DNA of 64,000 nucleotides from Ancistrus triradiatus (GCA_025084515.1 JAJAGP010003160.1:1-64000); one strand, 5' to 3'. Counted from the first letter of the stretch, positions 47,001 through 60,419 are shown. Program-made: numbers and translations. The notes: generated by a model from the letters alone, not told the origin.

Positions 47001-49177
47001 TATATCTGTGTCTGAACTGAGTTGAGTAACATTATAGCAGGTGTGTCCATACCTTTGACCGGTACTGTATAACATGTATATCAGTTTACCAGTCATGAAA
47101 ACAGTAGCATTTTAGGCCTCGATCTTTTTCATCTTAGAGTTAAGCTCATATAGATAGAATTTGATTTCAGGACAATAACACTTACTGGTGGTCACCACAA
47201 CAATCTCTGAGTTGAATAGACACAGCTTAAAAAGTGTTTGTAAGTTTCAGCAGCCACAAATGTGACAGCACACTACCTACAGTTTAATACTTTTTACTGT
47301 GGTAGCTTTATTGATGTTTGGAAAGTCCTGGTGATGTTTTTTCCCCACCCGGAATGATACATTCGTTCTGTTCCTCTTGGATTCTGTTCCAATTAACCTA
47401 ATTAACAAAAAAACCCAAGCCGACATGGTGAGAACATGCAATTGGACAGTTGCCTTCTCACCTCAAAGCCAGCAATCAGGTTCTCTTATGAGCTTAATGA
47501 ACATTATTGGCATAAGTAAGCAACTGCCAGTCATATGCAGCAGTTAAAATATTGATCAATATATAAAGTACACTTTTAGACAAGAGATATCAGGATGATG
47601 TCTTTTTTATTTGTGTAAATACCTGTTATATGGAACAGTTTGAGGGGGTGACGTCTGAGAACTAAGGATATTTTTTCTTTATATCTCACTGTCATAAATA
47701 TACAATATACATAAATCAGCCACTGCCTCCTTAACAATGTTTGGGCAGTTTTACACGTCACACATGAAGGTCTGGACCCAGGGTCTCCCAGCAGAACATT
47801 ACCCAGAGCATCACACTCCCTCCACCAGCTCATCCTCGTCCCACAGTGGATCCTGGTGCCCAGGTACCTGACTGAACATGGAACTCATAGGTCTGGACCA
47901 TCTTTTACCATTGTTCCAAGGTCCAGTTCTGACACTCGTGTGCCCATTGTAGGAACTTTTGACAATGGACCGGGGTTAAAATGGTGAGTGCTATGTCACT
48001 AGTCCACCTCATACTCAGCACTGGGCGCTGCACTATGTGTTGTGACGTGAAACACAGTAGAATTTCTATCCATTTGGACCAGATGGGATCAGATTCTTTT
48101 TTTTTTGTGCACTGATGAGCCACTGTGGGTAGGTACTCACATCTGCTGAGTGGGACACCCCACAGTCCTTATTGTTTAGGAGATTCTCCAACCCAGTTGT
48201 CTGGACATAACAACTTGTCCCTGATTCAAGTCTGTGGCTCAAGTCTTTACTACTGAACATATTTCCCACATCCAACATCTCCACTACGAGAACAGACTTG
48301 TCACTTATTCGTTTAATATATCCCAGAGCTTAACATGTGCTGCTGGAACTAAATAATCAATTATTATTTCCTATTCGATCAGTGTGTGGTTTAAATGTTT
48401 GATTGGTATATACATATTTTTACCTATATGCTATTTCACTCACCAGCCACTTTATTAGGTACACCTTGCTAGTACCTGATTGGACCCCCTTTTTGCATTC
48501 AGAACTGCTTTAATTCTTTATGGTATAGGTTCATCATACTGCTGGAACATTCCTCAGAGATTTTGGATCATATTGACATGAGAGCCTGATGCACTTGCTG
48601 CAGATTTGTCAGCTGCACATCCATCATGTGAATCTCCTGTTCAACCACATCCCAAAGGTTCACTACTGGACTGAGATCTGGTGACTGTGGAGAACGTTTG
48701 ATGAGATGAGCCCGTGCCAATTGTAAACTCAGTTACCTGTTCTTAGCTGACAGGATTGGTGCTCGTTTTGGTCTTCTGCTGCAAAGTTGGTCATGCTGTT
48801 TTATGTAGAGATGCTCTTCTGCATACGTCTGTTGTAACGAGTGGTTATTTGAGTTACTGTTACCTTTCTTTCAACCAGTCAAGCAGTCTGGCCATTCTCC
48901 TCTGGACTCTGTCATCATCCAGGTATTTTCCCCCAGAGATATGCCCTCACTGAATATTTTCTCTTTTTTGGACCATTCTCTGTAAATCCTAAAGATGACA
49001 CTGTGTTTGAAAATCCCAGTAGATCAGCAGGTTCTAAAATACTCAGACCAGCCCATCTACCACCAACAACCATGCCATGTTCAAAATCACTTAAATCTCC
49101 TTTCTTCCCCATTATGTGGTTTGCCCATGTGTTTTGCTGAACAAGTGTACCTAAAAAAATGGACGGTGAGGGTATAT

Positions 49178-49223
<46 letters not shown>

Positions 49224-52200
49224 GCATGTATAGGGATGATTGAGTGCTGCAACCCTTGTACTAAGTTGTTTAAAGGGATGCTCGTTTTATTTGAACTATA
49301 GGTAACTTGTGTGTTAAAAGCCACTTTGTATGGCTTTCCATATACAGGAGCACATTTTGTAGTGTCATGTCTCAGCTGACAGAAGAAACCCAACCGTGTT
49401 TTGAGACTACTATCAAGTCCAAGGCAGTATCAGAGGCCTGCAATGTGAAATTCACATGTGTGGTCACAGGTAAGTCTGCACTGTATTAGGACAGATTTAA
49501 TGAAATGAAAGGATTAAAAAAGTATGTTACCAATTGTGTGTATTCATAACTTGGAAATGTTTGAATGTAAATCAACTATGAATTAGAAGTCATTTCTGTT
49601 CAGTATTTCATAAAGCATGAGTGAATCACATGTAGCCTTTTTAAAATATTACAGATAAGCAGGCTGGCATTTTAGCAATATATGTACCAGTGCTTAGAAA
49701 CTGTACTGACAAGAGCATCCTTCCACCCATTGTTTCAAACAGTTAAAAAAATTATGCCAAAAGTTTCATCCTAGGGATGTTTATCTGACACATGTTGTTA
49801 ATCTGGTTCACTCTGGTGCAAATAATTGATTAAGCTGTGTAATGTTCCTTTATTACGTTCCATTGAAATACAACATTTGCAAGATATATTTAATTATTCA
49901 CAGCACAATATCTTCTTCTTATTTTTTTATAGGTTACCCAATCCCTGAGCTCACATGGTATAAAGATGACATGGAATTAGACCGCTACTGTGGTCTTCCC
50001 AAATACGAAATTTTTCGTAATGGGAAAACTCATACACTCCATATCTACAAGTATGTTGATCAAAATTGACTGAACTAATTTTCTATTAAGGCAGGTGGCA
50101 TTATTAAGCTTCATGTTGTGTTCTGGTCAACTTTAGTAATTTGCTCCATCATAATCATGGTTCCTGTCATCTGACTGGCATAAGACAACATGACATTGTC
50201 CACACAATGCATTTAAATATACAACATCAATGATAACTGGTTTCACTAATTTTAGGCAGTTAGTTCAAATTTGTAACAGATGTGATGTTCCAGGTTCAAC
50301 CAGCTATAATAAATGTGTTTTAAAGGACGTGCAAATCCTGTGACAGATCTGACCTGACTTTTCAGGTCTGAGTGCTCAGATGTGATAGTTTTAAAGTGCC
50401 CGGCCAAATCTGAAAATGAACATCAAGGATAATATACTGATTTGAACACAACAGGAGGGTTAATAAGCTCTGCCACAAACCAATATTAGTATTAATTAGA
50501 CAGGGTCATTATTGTGCTCAGTATGTTATTCAAACTTTGGTGTGGCATGTTTTAAGTGTCTGTACTTGGTGACTGTGCAGTGATTGCCCATTTCTTTGTA
50601 GCTGTTCAGTAGATGATGCAGCGATCTATCAGGCCTCAGCCCGGAACAGCAAGGGTATTGTCTCTTGTTCTGGTGTATTAGAGGTGGGCAGCATGAGCGA
50701 GTACAAAATCCACCAGCGGTTCTTTGCCAAGCTCAAACAGAAGGCTGCACTCAAACAACGAGAGCTACAAGAGAGTCAGCACCAAGATAAGGAGAATGTT
50801 CAACAGGAACAACTGGGTGCCAACCAGGACCACACTTTGAGGAAACTCAGGTTTTTTGAAGCTCCAGACCACAACTTTCCTTTTATCCTGGATGGAGAGG
50901 ACAATGTGAATCATGTGGAAACCATCTTGCATGATGCAGCAGCTCTTGATGAGGAGTTAAATGATATGTCAGTGAAAGCCCCTATATCCCAGATAAGATC
51001 TAATATAAATAAAGAAAATATCAGTCAGCAGAGGGGTTCAGACATAAGTCATAATCATGATCAGCAACTTGACCAAATTAGTGAGAAGGTAGAAATAGAT
51101 GGGATAGCAATGTTTACCAAAGAGAAAGTGAGCAAAAAGAAGATCAGGGTCTGCAATGGGTTTGACAACATCAATCAATCTCACCAAGGTGCTGGAGATA
51201 TGAAGAATACGGATGAGGAAATGAGTTTGGCAAAGTTCCTGACAGAGTCCTTGCAATCCCAAACTGATGAGGAACATCAGAAAAATACAATTCAGTCACT
51301 GGAACTCATAAGTACTGACACCAACAACATACAAGAAAAAGAACTAAATCACTTGAAGGACAAAGTGATGGAGCATAAAAAAGCAGATATTCACCAGAAA
51401 CAGGAAGGTTTCTGGGAAAGACACAAAGTTGATGAGGAGCAAGAAAGCTGTTGGGAAATAGAACCAGAAAAGTCAAAGAAAAGAGAACAAGAAAAATCAA
51501 AGTTACGAGAACGAGAAAGATCAAAGGAAAGAGAAAAATCAAAGGAAAGAGATCGAGAAACATCAAAGGAAAGAGAACGAGATATAACAGAACAAAGAGA
51601 ACAAGAAAAATCAAAGTTAAGAGATCGAGAGATAACAAAGGAAAGAGAACAAGGAAATAGGAAGCAGCTTGATTATGAATACAAAGCTGTAGCTGTTTCT
51701 GATCCCAAGGCACCAGCACACAAAGATCCTGACCACCAGCATAAGTCAGCACTCAGTTCAGTGTTTCACTCCCTAAAAGACATATTTTTTGGCAAGAGTA
51801 AAAAAATACCCGAGACCACAGACAGCTTAAAGAAAGTCAGTGACATGGATATTGCAAAAGAAATCCCGGTTCCTAATCAAGCAGAACATCCTCATCTGTC
51901 ACAAACACAACCACAGGAACCAAACACTACACCAGGTGTTAATGGTTCTGTGCCTGAGTACAGTGTAATTATGGAGGAAGGTCAACACCATCAAACTGGA
52001 GACCTACATGTGAATAAAGAGTTTCCCCAGGAATCACCACCATTATTACAGATTAGTACTGGGATGATGAACTTGAATTTGGATGCTCATGCTGATGAGG
52101 TTACTGATGGAGATCAGCTCTACAAAGCACATGAGACACATACAAATGTAGATACAAGAGTGGAAAATTCCCCAAAAATTGAAGAAGTAAACAGAGTAGA

Positions 52201-55200
52201 GAAGGAAGCAGGCCCACAGTCTCTGCCCAAGATTCTCCTTTGTGAGGTAAGTTTATTCCCACACTTTCTCCTCATTAGCATGATGTAGCCACTGCATGTT
52301 CTTAGCTACAGTGGCTACATCATCACAGACAAGCACTTTAAAACTATTTATAGATGGTATGTTTATGAGACAAGATATGAGTCAACCCCAGGGCAACATG
52401 ACACACTTGTGTTCTCTGAGTGCACCATTCATACGCCACACTGTATGAACATTGATTAAAGTTTATTTTTATTTATATTTCTTATTCTTGGTATTGTAAA
52501 TTGCAGCACAGAACTAACATGCTAACAGCAAACAACTTGCTGCAAAAAAGTGCCATTATGAATATGCGTTCCAGAACAGTTCAATAATAACAAAACACCA
52601 AAGCAGGCAAGATATTCCAAAGGTAAAGTAGCTATAGTTTATATTTCATGAGATTGGATTAAAAATAAATAATAATTTATTTCAACAATTTAAAAGAAAA
52701 ATATAATTGTTTTTGAATAGTTTTAAAAGAGAGAGGCCTGCTTCAGCTGAACAAAATGTTTGGGAAAACTGCTTTAGAGGATCAGAAGATATGTCAGTGC
52801 TAAAAATGTACAATGGCTGTAAGTTTGTGAACTCATTTGTTTAAATGACTTCTAATTATATACTTTTAGGACTTTGAAAATCTAGGGTTCATATTTATGG
52901 ATTACATTACTGTAAGGTTTTCTGCATTGTTAGCAGGACTTTGTAGTAAGTGCAGTACTTAGCCAACTGGTGTAAAATGAATAAAAGTACAGGGTAATAA
53001 ACTTATGACCTATGCTAACTTTCCTTTCCTAGTTGTTGAGAAAAAAACAAACCATTTAAATAATATTGGGTGGTTGGCATGGTGGTTGATGTTTCACAAT
53101 CGATCAGAGGTGTAAAACAGTAAAAACATACAAAAACACCAGATCATATGTGGGCTATTCCAATAGATTTTTTAATATAAGAACCATGACTTACATCAGT
53201 AGATGTAGGGATTATTTCCATAATTTCCATAGTAAAAATAAACGTCTCAATACCTATTTGACAACTTTATTTGTTGTAAATTTACCACAATGTTTATAGG
53301 CCTTAGAGATCCCTACATTAAACAAACAAAAAAATATACGTTATTTGAAAGACAGTAAAAGTTTTGTGTTTGTTGGCTGTTTGAAAGTGGAAATTTTTAG
53401 TATTGTTGTTTCAATTTGTACATAAATTCTATGTTAAATATACGGTTAATGTAGTCCCGAGCATGCTTTGACAGGACAGCTGAAGAACTCTTAGAAAGTA
53501 AGGCTTTGAAGCTGTCAGATTTGATGCTATTTCCCAATAATGAATATTTACTCAGGTGTAAAACAGAATATGCTTTTATACTAGTGGTTAACGATACTTC
53601 TGGTTATTCTTATAAAAAAGGAAGTTAATACAGTAGTTGTGTTTATTATATTAACACTATTATAAGTTTAAAAAGTAACTTTTTGCATTCTTTAGGTTAT
53701 TGTCCTTAAATTAAACCTTAAGCTCCTCTGACATCTCTGTTTTCACTTGTTCTTCACAGTTGTAATTGTGTTACAAAAATGTAATTGAAAAATAGTTTGT
53801 GCCACTTCTGAAGCAAGTCAAGTAAAACATTAAGTTAGTTCAACATTAGAATATTGCTGAATAAGCAGTATCTTATTATTCTAACCCTGCAGTCTAAGTA
53901 AACAGACAGTGGCAATGTATTTTCTTATTTTATACACTCATTTGCATTGGCATGGCAGCATTGCTAGATTAACATCACGAAAAAATACAAATGTAAGGAA
54001 AAGCATTTTCACATTCTCCATAGTACACATAAGTCATGTGATGTAACTATACAAAATTCAGTAATTAGTCTTTCACTTAATTCAGCATGTATTTGAATGT
54101 GTCAGGCAAAAGGCTATTTACAATTTCCCATAACCAGCTCTGTGTTTATGCCTAAAGGCTACAGATGACCACAGAGAAGCAGAAAGAGATGAAAGCATGT
54201 TTGATTTGCCTCATGAGACGCCAGGGCAGGAATGTTCTGCTGGCATGGATCAAATGACACAAGCCAGTGAAGAAATGCATGCTGTGAAGGAACGAGACAC
54301 TCCAGACTCCATACAGAGGCCATCAGTCTGCTTGCCAGGGCCAAACATGACAGACCTGGAAGGCACGGAAAGCTATCATGAAGCTCAACTTTCACATCTA
54401 ATCAGCCATGCATCTCTTTTTATACTCAGCAAGTTTGAGAAAAATGAAGAAATCAGCATGGACAAGAACAGAGCAGACTATAAAGCACTTAAAGAAGATA
54501 TTAGGGTTCCTGATGTAGAGGAAATACCAGGACAAAACAGTCTAAACACACGAGAGGAATGTTCCCTAACTGAAGGACATAAAGACAAGATAAATGTGGC
54601 AACAGCGGGAGCAACACTTTCCATACAGAATTCAGTGACTGAAAAGCTCGAAACGGCCTCCTTATTTGACAGAGCACAGGGACCCAATAAAAATTTTCTG
54701 GATAAATCCACCCCAGAACTTAATATGAGCCTCAGCATCACTCCACAAAATGAAAGTATAATGGGAAGAGATTTAAAACAAAATAAAAGTTCAGTTTCAG
54801 TTTTGGTGATTGAAGAAGCTTCTGTTGGAAATGATAAGAGCATAGAGCATAACACGTGTACTGTGAAAAATAGGGGTAAGAGCACTGAGACAAAGAAAAC
54901 TGATAATACTGAAATAAAGAAGGAGCAAAGTGAAAATACTGAGGATAATGGAAAGAGAATCACTGGCGACAACACAAATATTATCTTACAACAAGTTTCT
55001 ACATATAATGCAATAGAACCAGGGTTTTCAAAAAATAAAAACAAACCAGAAATTGAGGGAACAGAGACTCACTTAAGTGTAAGGCAAAGCAAATCGAAAA
55101 TATATTCAAAAACCCCACCAGAGAGTCCTCAAATGATTATCCTTCCAGACACACGAGAAACAGTCATAAAAAATGTAGCAAAGATGAGAGCTACACCACT

Positions 55201-57844
55201 TACCCCTGAAATCAAGGTGACCACACCAGAAAAAGTCAAATATGAGGAACCTGTCAATGTCCCTAAACTTGATGCTATTTTATCAGAGCCTGGTAAAGTT
55301 GAGATTGCATGCACAGCTGGAGATAATGAACTTCCAAAGGGTGATGAAAAGAGAGCATCTAATGAAACCTCCAGAGAAGGCAACATAGTAAACACTGCAG
55401 AACCTATTGGTGTAACTCCTGTTCAGCAAGAAATGAATGTTGTTTGTGTACAGTTGGACCAGTGGAAACAGGAAGTAACATCACATAGCATAGAAACAAC
55501 AGTGAGTGGCACAGAAGAATCACCCAATGCCAATAGTGGGCAGAGTAGAGGAAACGATAACACCATCCCTACCATCAGCATAGCATGTGCTGATGAGGTT
55601 ACAGAAGATGTACATGAAAATTCAGCCCTTCTTGAAACAGATAATGTAACTTGTTTTTCTACCTGCACAGTTTGTGCACAAAGCACAGAAATAATCAGTA
55701 TAAAAAGGGAACTGTCACCAGATTCCTTGGCAATCATGCTCAGAAAGGCAGTGGGTAATTTAGACCATGAAACCAGTCCCAGCTCAAATAGTGGACCTGA
55801 AAAAGCTGCATTGCAAGTAGAACAGAATATGTCTGAGAGAAAGAACTTTGTGGGAACTCAACTGATACCTGATGTTGTCTCACCACCGTTATCAAAAGCA
55901 CTTCCAAATATTACTCAGACTGACACTGTCATCATCTGCTCAGGCAAAGAATTAAAAATGGAGCCTGATGTTGACAGGATCCAAAGGGAAAAGCCTGCAA
56001 TGGAGAAACTTGGCCTAACAACTCCTGTTGGACCAACACTTCCACCACTTAGCCCAGCCAGTTTAAGACGGCTAATGGCAAAGAATAATCCCAATTTGGA
56101 GAGCCAGGGCTCTGTACCTGCTGTAGCAGGGGATGGAAGTGATAAGAAAGGAGAAGACAGTGGCAGCAGCACACCCACATCCATTTTGTCTTGTGAAAGC
56201 AGCCCCAAGATGAAACGACGAGATAGCCTTACACTCATCCCTTCTGCCACACCAGAAGAGCTGGCATCTGGGGCTCGCAGAAAGATATACCTTGCCAAAA
56301 CCAAATCTGAAGATGAGGCATCCGATTCTCAAAGCAAGAGGGACATGTCACCCAGCCAGGCACGCAGAGCCGCCTTCCTACAACTTCAGAGTGGTCAGCA
56401 AACACCACCTCTGGAAAAACGCTCACCTTTGATGGGCCGACGGAAAAACACACTGGAGGTACCCAAACCAAAGGAAGAGGCCTCAGAGGAGACTGATAGG
56501 TCAAGTACAGAGAATAAAACAGAAGAAAAGGAGAAGCAGGATCCTTACAAAGGTAACACAGCTGAACTCCATAACATTGCACTGACAATAACAGATTAAG
56601 GTAAACTTATCTACCATGTAGGCTACAACCCAGTAAAAGCATTTTCTAACAGTGTGCTATTTATTCCAAGCAGTAGTATTTGGGTTCTAGCTTACCCTAG
56701 AGCAGGCAATATTTTTTTTAAGTTTCTGCTTGGAAAAGCACCTGGCATTTACCCTAGGCATACAACATTCACTCAATATTTGAAAAAAATGCAGTGCCAG
56801 ATGTCATTTTAAGAGATGTAAAAATTTGCTTTCCCATTATGGTACTGTCTGCAACAGTAATGATTCTGTTATGTATGGAATAGGTGAGGCAGGGGTCAAA
56901 CTAGAGTGGCTCAGTCAGTAGAGCCCTCAATGCTTCAATGCTAAGCCACTCTGGGTTGACCCCTGCCTCTGGCAATCTGAGGCTTGAGTTCAGTGAGAAT
57001 TCAGAGCATTGTAGGTCCTGCCTGTTGGTTCCCGTGCAGGTCCAGGTGAATTGGCAACTCTAGATAATGTATTTACTTAACTTCGATGTACTGTTGTGAA
57101 ACCCATAATGCCTGTCCCCTCAGCTCCTCAGGTAATCCGCAAGATTAGGGGAGAACCTTTCTCAGATGCCCTGGGTCATTTGAAACTGTGGTGTCAGTTT
57201 TTCAATGTGCTTAGCGACTCCATCATCACATGGTTTAAGGATGAAGTTCAGATTGCTGAGATGAAAAGAAGGTACATTTATTACTTAGGTGCATAACATC
57301 GTCACTCATCTGATAATTTTCTTGTTCCCTGTGACTGAAGTAGGCTGTACATGAGGGCTTTATCATTTATATTTGTATCATTACATGCTACATCACATGT
57401 TACAAGGATGTGATCTTACTTATCAAAATACATGTTGCTTTACAATAAGGTGTGGGTAGCATGTTTTCATTAAGATTATTGTAACCCGGGGAACTTTTTA
57501 TCAGGATTTTGTTGACATGAAAGTATTTATTTCTCAGTGCAGGGGATGAGAGTCAAGTGGCTTTAGCAATTGTCCAGGCATCCAGCAGAGACTGTGGAGT
57601 GTATGGCTGCACAATCAAGAATGAATATGGCAGAGACAGCACTGACTTCTTGCTCAGCCCAGAGAGTAAACTTAAAATTGCTTTTCAATTCATCAGTGAT
57701 AATGTGATAATGCAAGCATATTTCTATTACACACTCACTGTGTTTTTATTTTTTGACAGTACTGTCAGAATTCTTCTTACGGGATGATTTAGAAGGTAGG
57801 GGGAATTTAAGTGAGTGACCAGTAAATAATAATATTAATTTACA

Positions 57845-57885
<41 letters not shown>

Positions 57886-59726
57886 TACATGTCATTTGTA
57901 ACACACATTTCAAAGTCATTTGCTAAATGGTTTAGCTAAGTTCTAAACCAAAGATCTGAAGCTTCTCCACAGCTCTTCTGATTCTTCACAGCTCTTGTTC
58001 TGTATTCTCACAGTGGGAGAGGAGATCGAGATGACTCCCTTGCTATTTACCAAAGGCCTGGCAGACCCTGGCTACTGGGGTGATAAGTTCTTTGGCCGTA
58101 TAATGACAGAGGCAGTGCATATCGGGGAAGGCTGTACACACAAGAGCAGCAGAGCGAAGGTCATCTATGGACTGGACCCGGTTTTTGAATCAGGAAGCAC
58201 TTGCATTGTCAAAGTAAGAAACTCCATTGTGTATGGGACCAAAGAAGAGAACAGTTTGGCTGAGAGGAATCTAGAGGTTGCCAAACAGGTTTGCACTTCC
58301 TTCATTTTGTTTGTGCAAATATTTAGCCAAAGAGTATAAGCGATCTGTGACTAAACAAGGCGATGATGATTATTTATTATTAAATAATGTAGGAAATTGT
58401 GTTCTGAAAGGTGAAAAATGTTTTTGAAAATGTCTTTGTCCTTAGGAATGTAAGATCCAGAACACTGTTCGAGAATACTGCAAAATCTTTGCTGCTGAGG
58501 CGAGAGTGTCTGATGCCTTTGGTTTCTCATTAGAGTAAGTTATGAACTTATGAACTTTATTTCATCCAGTGGATGAGAATCAACTCAACTGCATCCCTTC
58601 GATTATTTAGCTTCAAGAATTAAATTTCAATAAATAATTTAATGACTTACTGATGTAGGTTACGGCATATTCAACAGCTTAAAACTATAAATCTGCTGAT
58701 ATTTTCTTTTGGTGTATGTGTTGAATAAATAGAGTGATTCCTCTGTATCTGATGTATCGGCCAGCCAACACCATCCCATATGCCACAGTGGAGGCTAATC
58801 TACAAGGATTGTACCTAAAATACAGCCTGATAGACAGCACTGGGGAACTGATCCCTCGAACCCTCTCTGAGGTGGAACAAAAGTGCTCCACGTTCCAACA
58901 TTGGATTCTTCAGTGGACAAATGGCAATCTGCTGGTCACCCAGCTAGAAGGTGAGCTTGATATCTAAAGAACGAGCCTCTTGAAAAGTTTAATTCCATCC
59001 CAACATGCACCTTGATCTTATATTCAAATGCAACTGAGGGAAAATTTTACTGATTGGATGGGGTGGATAAGATTAAAGGTGGAACATCAAAATCTACAGA
59101 TATATACTGGATCAGACACAGGTGCCCCATAAGTCTTGACCTTTGCTCAACTGTTTCCATCACAATCTCAGAGCTGCTAACTAAAATATATTTTGCACTG
59201 TTTCAGGTGTAGATACAAAGATCACAAACATAAGGATTGCAAGCAAGTCCAAAGGGTTTGTTGACATAAATATAAATATACTATATTTGGTATCATATTA
59301 AACAATACTTCCATGTGTATTTTATATGTTAATTTCAGAGTCAATGTAAATAATATAAATGAGTATGTATGTTACAGGTATCAGGGTCTCACAGTAGAAA
59401 GCTCTCCAAAGGTACTGGAACAATTCATGAGTCAGCATCAATGCAACTACTACTGTGGGTTGCTGGGTCTCCGGCCATTGATGCCAACTGATTCCCTGCA
59501 GCAGCCGAAGGTAAAGACATCTAAGAGTCCTTTGTTGGCAAGGAGAGTGGGCATTGGTAGCTCAGCCAACCAACAGTTCCAGAAGAAAGGCTCAAGCAGT
59601 CCCCAATCAGGCAGAAAATGCAACGCTAGTCCCAAAGTGGATAAAAAAACTAATGATGATGGGGAGAACAAGTCTACAACCAAACATAAAACTGTTGAGG
59701 TCACAAAAACTGTCAGAATGGAGTAA
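44017..59726 (+). CDS. alpk3: Alpha-protein kinase 3 (muscle alpha-kinase), intact
   Basis: Fourteen coding exons: 44017-44147, 46088-46126, 49348-49469, 49933-50050, 50602-52246, 54158-56552, 57124-57271, 57538-57665, 57760-57795, 58014-58288, 58446-58534, 58733-58950, 59207-59255, 59378-59726. Together they make 1913 aa with all phases closing. ALPK3 is a sarcomeric M-band/nuclear protein needed for heart muscle; its loss in humans causes cardiomyopathy. Ig1 (about 68-170) includes 'GYPIPELTWYKDDMELDRY' and is followed by 'GSMSEYKIHQRFFAKLKQKA'. Residues about 190-1480 (exons 5 and 6) are low-complexity and poorly conserved, except 'ATPEELASGARRK'. Ig2 is about 1484-1580 ('APQVIRKIRG', 'DCGVYGCTIKNEYG'). 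The alpha-kinase domain is about 1588-1830 ('GEEIEMTPLLFTKGL', 'KVIYGLDPVFESG', 'EYCKIFAAEAR', 'QHQCNYYCGLLGL'). A basic Ser-rich tail ends the protein. It matches ALPK3 rather than ALPK2 from end to end. Whether it is alpk3a or alpk3b cannot be told. Confidence 0.95.
44366..44940. mobile_element. Decayed Tc1-like element, family D
   Basis: It starts 'actagccaaaagtttcagaa' beside a TATATA stretch, typical of a Tc1 inverted repeat. No readable transposase and no clear right end. In alpk3 intron 1. Confidence 0.4.
44955..45790 (+). mobile_element. Tc1-like transposon, family E, decayed
   Basis: Transposase remnants on the plus strand read in order from 'LVGFSHTTVSSVTQNG' (44985-45060) through 'SPDLNPIEDVWDVV'-like sequence near 45605-45645 to 'LRNVYDIL'-like sequence near 45725. 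Frames are broken and no inverted repeats are clear. In alpk3 intron 1. Confidence 0.7.
46627..47065. mobile_element. Tc1 family-C ends flanking a paracaspase gene fragment
   Basis: 46627-46732 matches the family-C end ('cagtggtgttggaaggtttg'), and another family-C-like end starts at 46927 ('cagtggtgcttaaaatttg'). Between them, 46733-46813 is an 81-bp copy of the paracaspase gene (39732-39812). It lies in alpk3 intron 2. Confidence 0.7.
46733..46813 (-). pseudogene. Copied paracaspase Ig2 exon 5' end plus intron
   Basis: About 73 of 81 bases match 39732-39812. That region holds the first 37 bases of the Ig2 exon, its acceptor, and upstream intron. In the copy the Trp codon of 'PPDWKG' is TAG. 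Because intron is included, the source was DNA or unspliced RNA. Confidence 0.8.
47750..48290 (-). mobile_element. DNA-transposon remnant
   Basis: A short minus-strand frame reads 'KFLQWAHECQNWTLEQW', similar to the 'W...NWTLEDW' stretch of Tc1-like transposases. Nothing else is clear. In alpk3 intron 2. Confidence 0.4.
48438..49171 (-). mobile_element. Tc1 family E, internally deleted
   Basis: The left end 'cactcaccagccactttatt' is complementary, with changes, to the right end ('gtacctaaaaaaatggacgg' then 'tgagg'). A minus-strand N-terminal helix-turn-helix remnant ('LSDFEHGMVVGGRWAGLSI') is at about 49095-49040. The catalytic core is deleted (total about 730 bp). A (TA)n microsatellite follows at 49181-49221. 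Confidence 0.75.
49181..49221. repeat. (TA)n microsatellite
   Basis: About 20 TA units beside the right end of the Tc1 family-E derivative, 127 bases before alpk3 exon 3. Confidence 0.95.
50602..52246 (+). CDS. alpk3: alpk3 large exon 5 with Arg-Glu-Lys repeat
   Basis: It begins with the end of Ig1 ('DDAAIYQASARNSKG') and the conserved basic stretch after it. Most of the rest is poorly conserved and hydrophilic. 51478-51660 encodes a tandem charged repeat around 'REREKSKE', on a purine-rich strand. It ends on a codon boundary at a GAG|gtaagt donor. Confidence 0.93.
52247..54157 (+). other. alpk3 intron 5, nothing recognised
   Basis: A 1.9-kb AT-rich intron between the two large exons. I see no transposon ends, conserved frame or microsatellite in it. 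Confidence 0.6.
54158..56552 (+). CDS. alpk3: alpk3 large exon 6
   Basis: About 798 codons, mostly acidic and Ser/Thr-rich with little recognisable structure. The last 150 residues carry conserved ALPK3 patches: 'LPPLSPASLRRLMAK', 'TPEELASGARRKIYLAK', 'SPLMGRRKNTLEVPKPK'. It ends in phase 1 and joins 'APQVIRKI' in the next exon. Confidence 0.93.
57847..57885. repeat. (AAT)n microsatellite
   Basis: About 13 AAT units in the alpk3 intron between 57795 and 58014. Confidence 0.95.
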
Positions 59727-60066
59727 GGGAAACGGACAAAAAAGGAATGAATAGCTAGTGCATTTCCCTTCAATTTCCCTTTTCCTTTTTGTCTGTTATA
59801 TTCTGCTATGCAATAGATTTTCAGATGGCCAAGAAGCTGCACTTTATAAATGTATCAGTAAAAATTGTAATGTTTTATTAATGTTCTGTACATGGAAAGT
59901 ATCCTGTGATTAAACATGGGAAGGAAAAAGAGTGTATAGTTTAGAAATGTTCCTACAGTTTTACCTACAACCCCATTCACCTGTAAATCCTTAAAAACAC
60001 TTGTTATCATATATCAAAACTAAACTGAATGTTATTTGGACATACGTGAAAATGAAATAGTTGGAC

Positions 60067-60394
60067 AATAAATATATTTTTTAAAAGATAGTTTACAATA
60101 CTTTAACAAAGTTGATTTGATGCCAGAAAGTTAATCAGTTGGTGTGATAGAAAGCATATGGTAATGTTCCACATTATACACGTGATTGTAAATTTTTAAG
60201 TCTCTATCACAACTATAGCATGTAGTTTATTGTTTAACAGCTTTCTGAATATGATCTCTAAAAGTTCTGAAATATTATATATATAGAACACATTTTGGAC
60301 ATGTATGCATGCATGTGTAAGAAAGACAGAGTATTTGTAGGTTTGTTTCGCTTGGTGGTGCTTTTGTATTTGTATATTAAAATATGTAAATAAA
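60067..60394 (+). terminator. alpk3: Candidate alpk3 poly(A) signals
   Basis: AATAAA at 60067-60072 and again at 60389-60394, which is 341 and 663 bases after the stop codon at 59726. Which one is used cannot be told. Confidence 0.5.
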
Positions 60395-60419
60395 TTATTT
60401 CACTTCAGTTCAATTTCTT

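Noticed and set aside
51451..51660. Lys/Arg-rich frame in plus strand
   Set aside because: It is a shifted frame of the alpk3 Arg-Glu-Lys repeat.
51306..51752. Hydrophobic Leu/Phe-rich minus-strand frame (148 codons)
   Set aside because: It is the antisense of the purine-rich repeat in alpk3 exon 5; composition explains it.
54478..56588. Several long minus-strand frames
   Set aside because: All are opposite the alpk3 exon 6 coding sequence, which is in frame with conserved flanking exons.
44017..59726. ALPK2 as identity of the kinase gene
   Set aside because: The N-terminal exons, the 'TPEELASGARRK' patch, the kinase region and the basic tail follow ALPK3, and slc28a lies next door.
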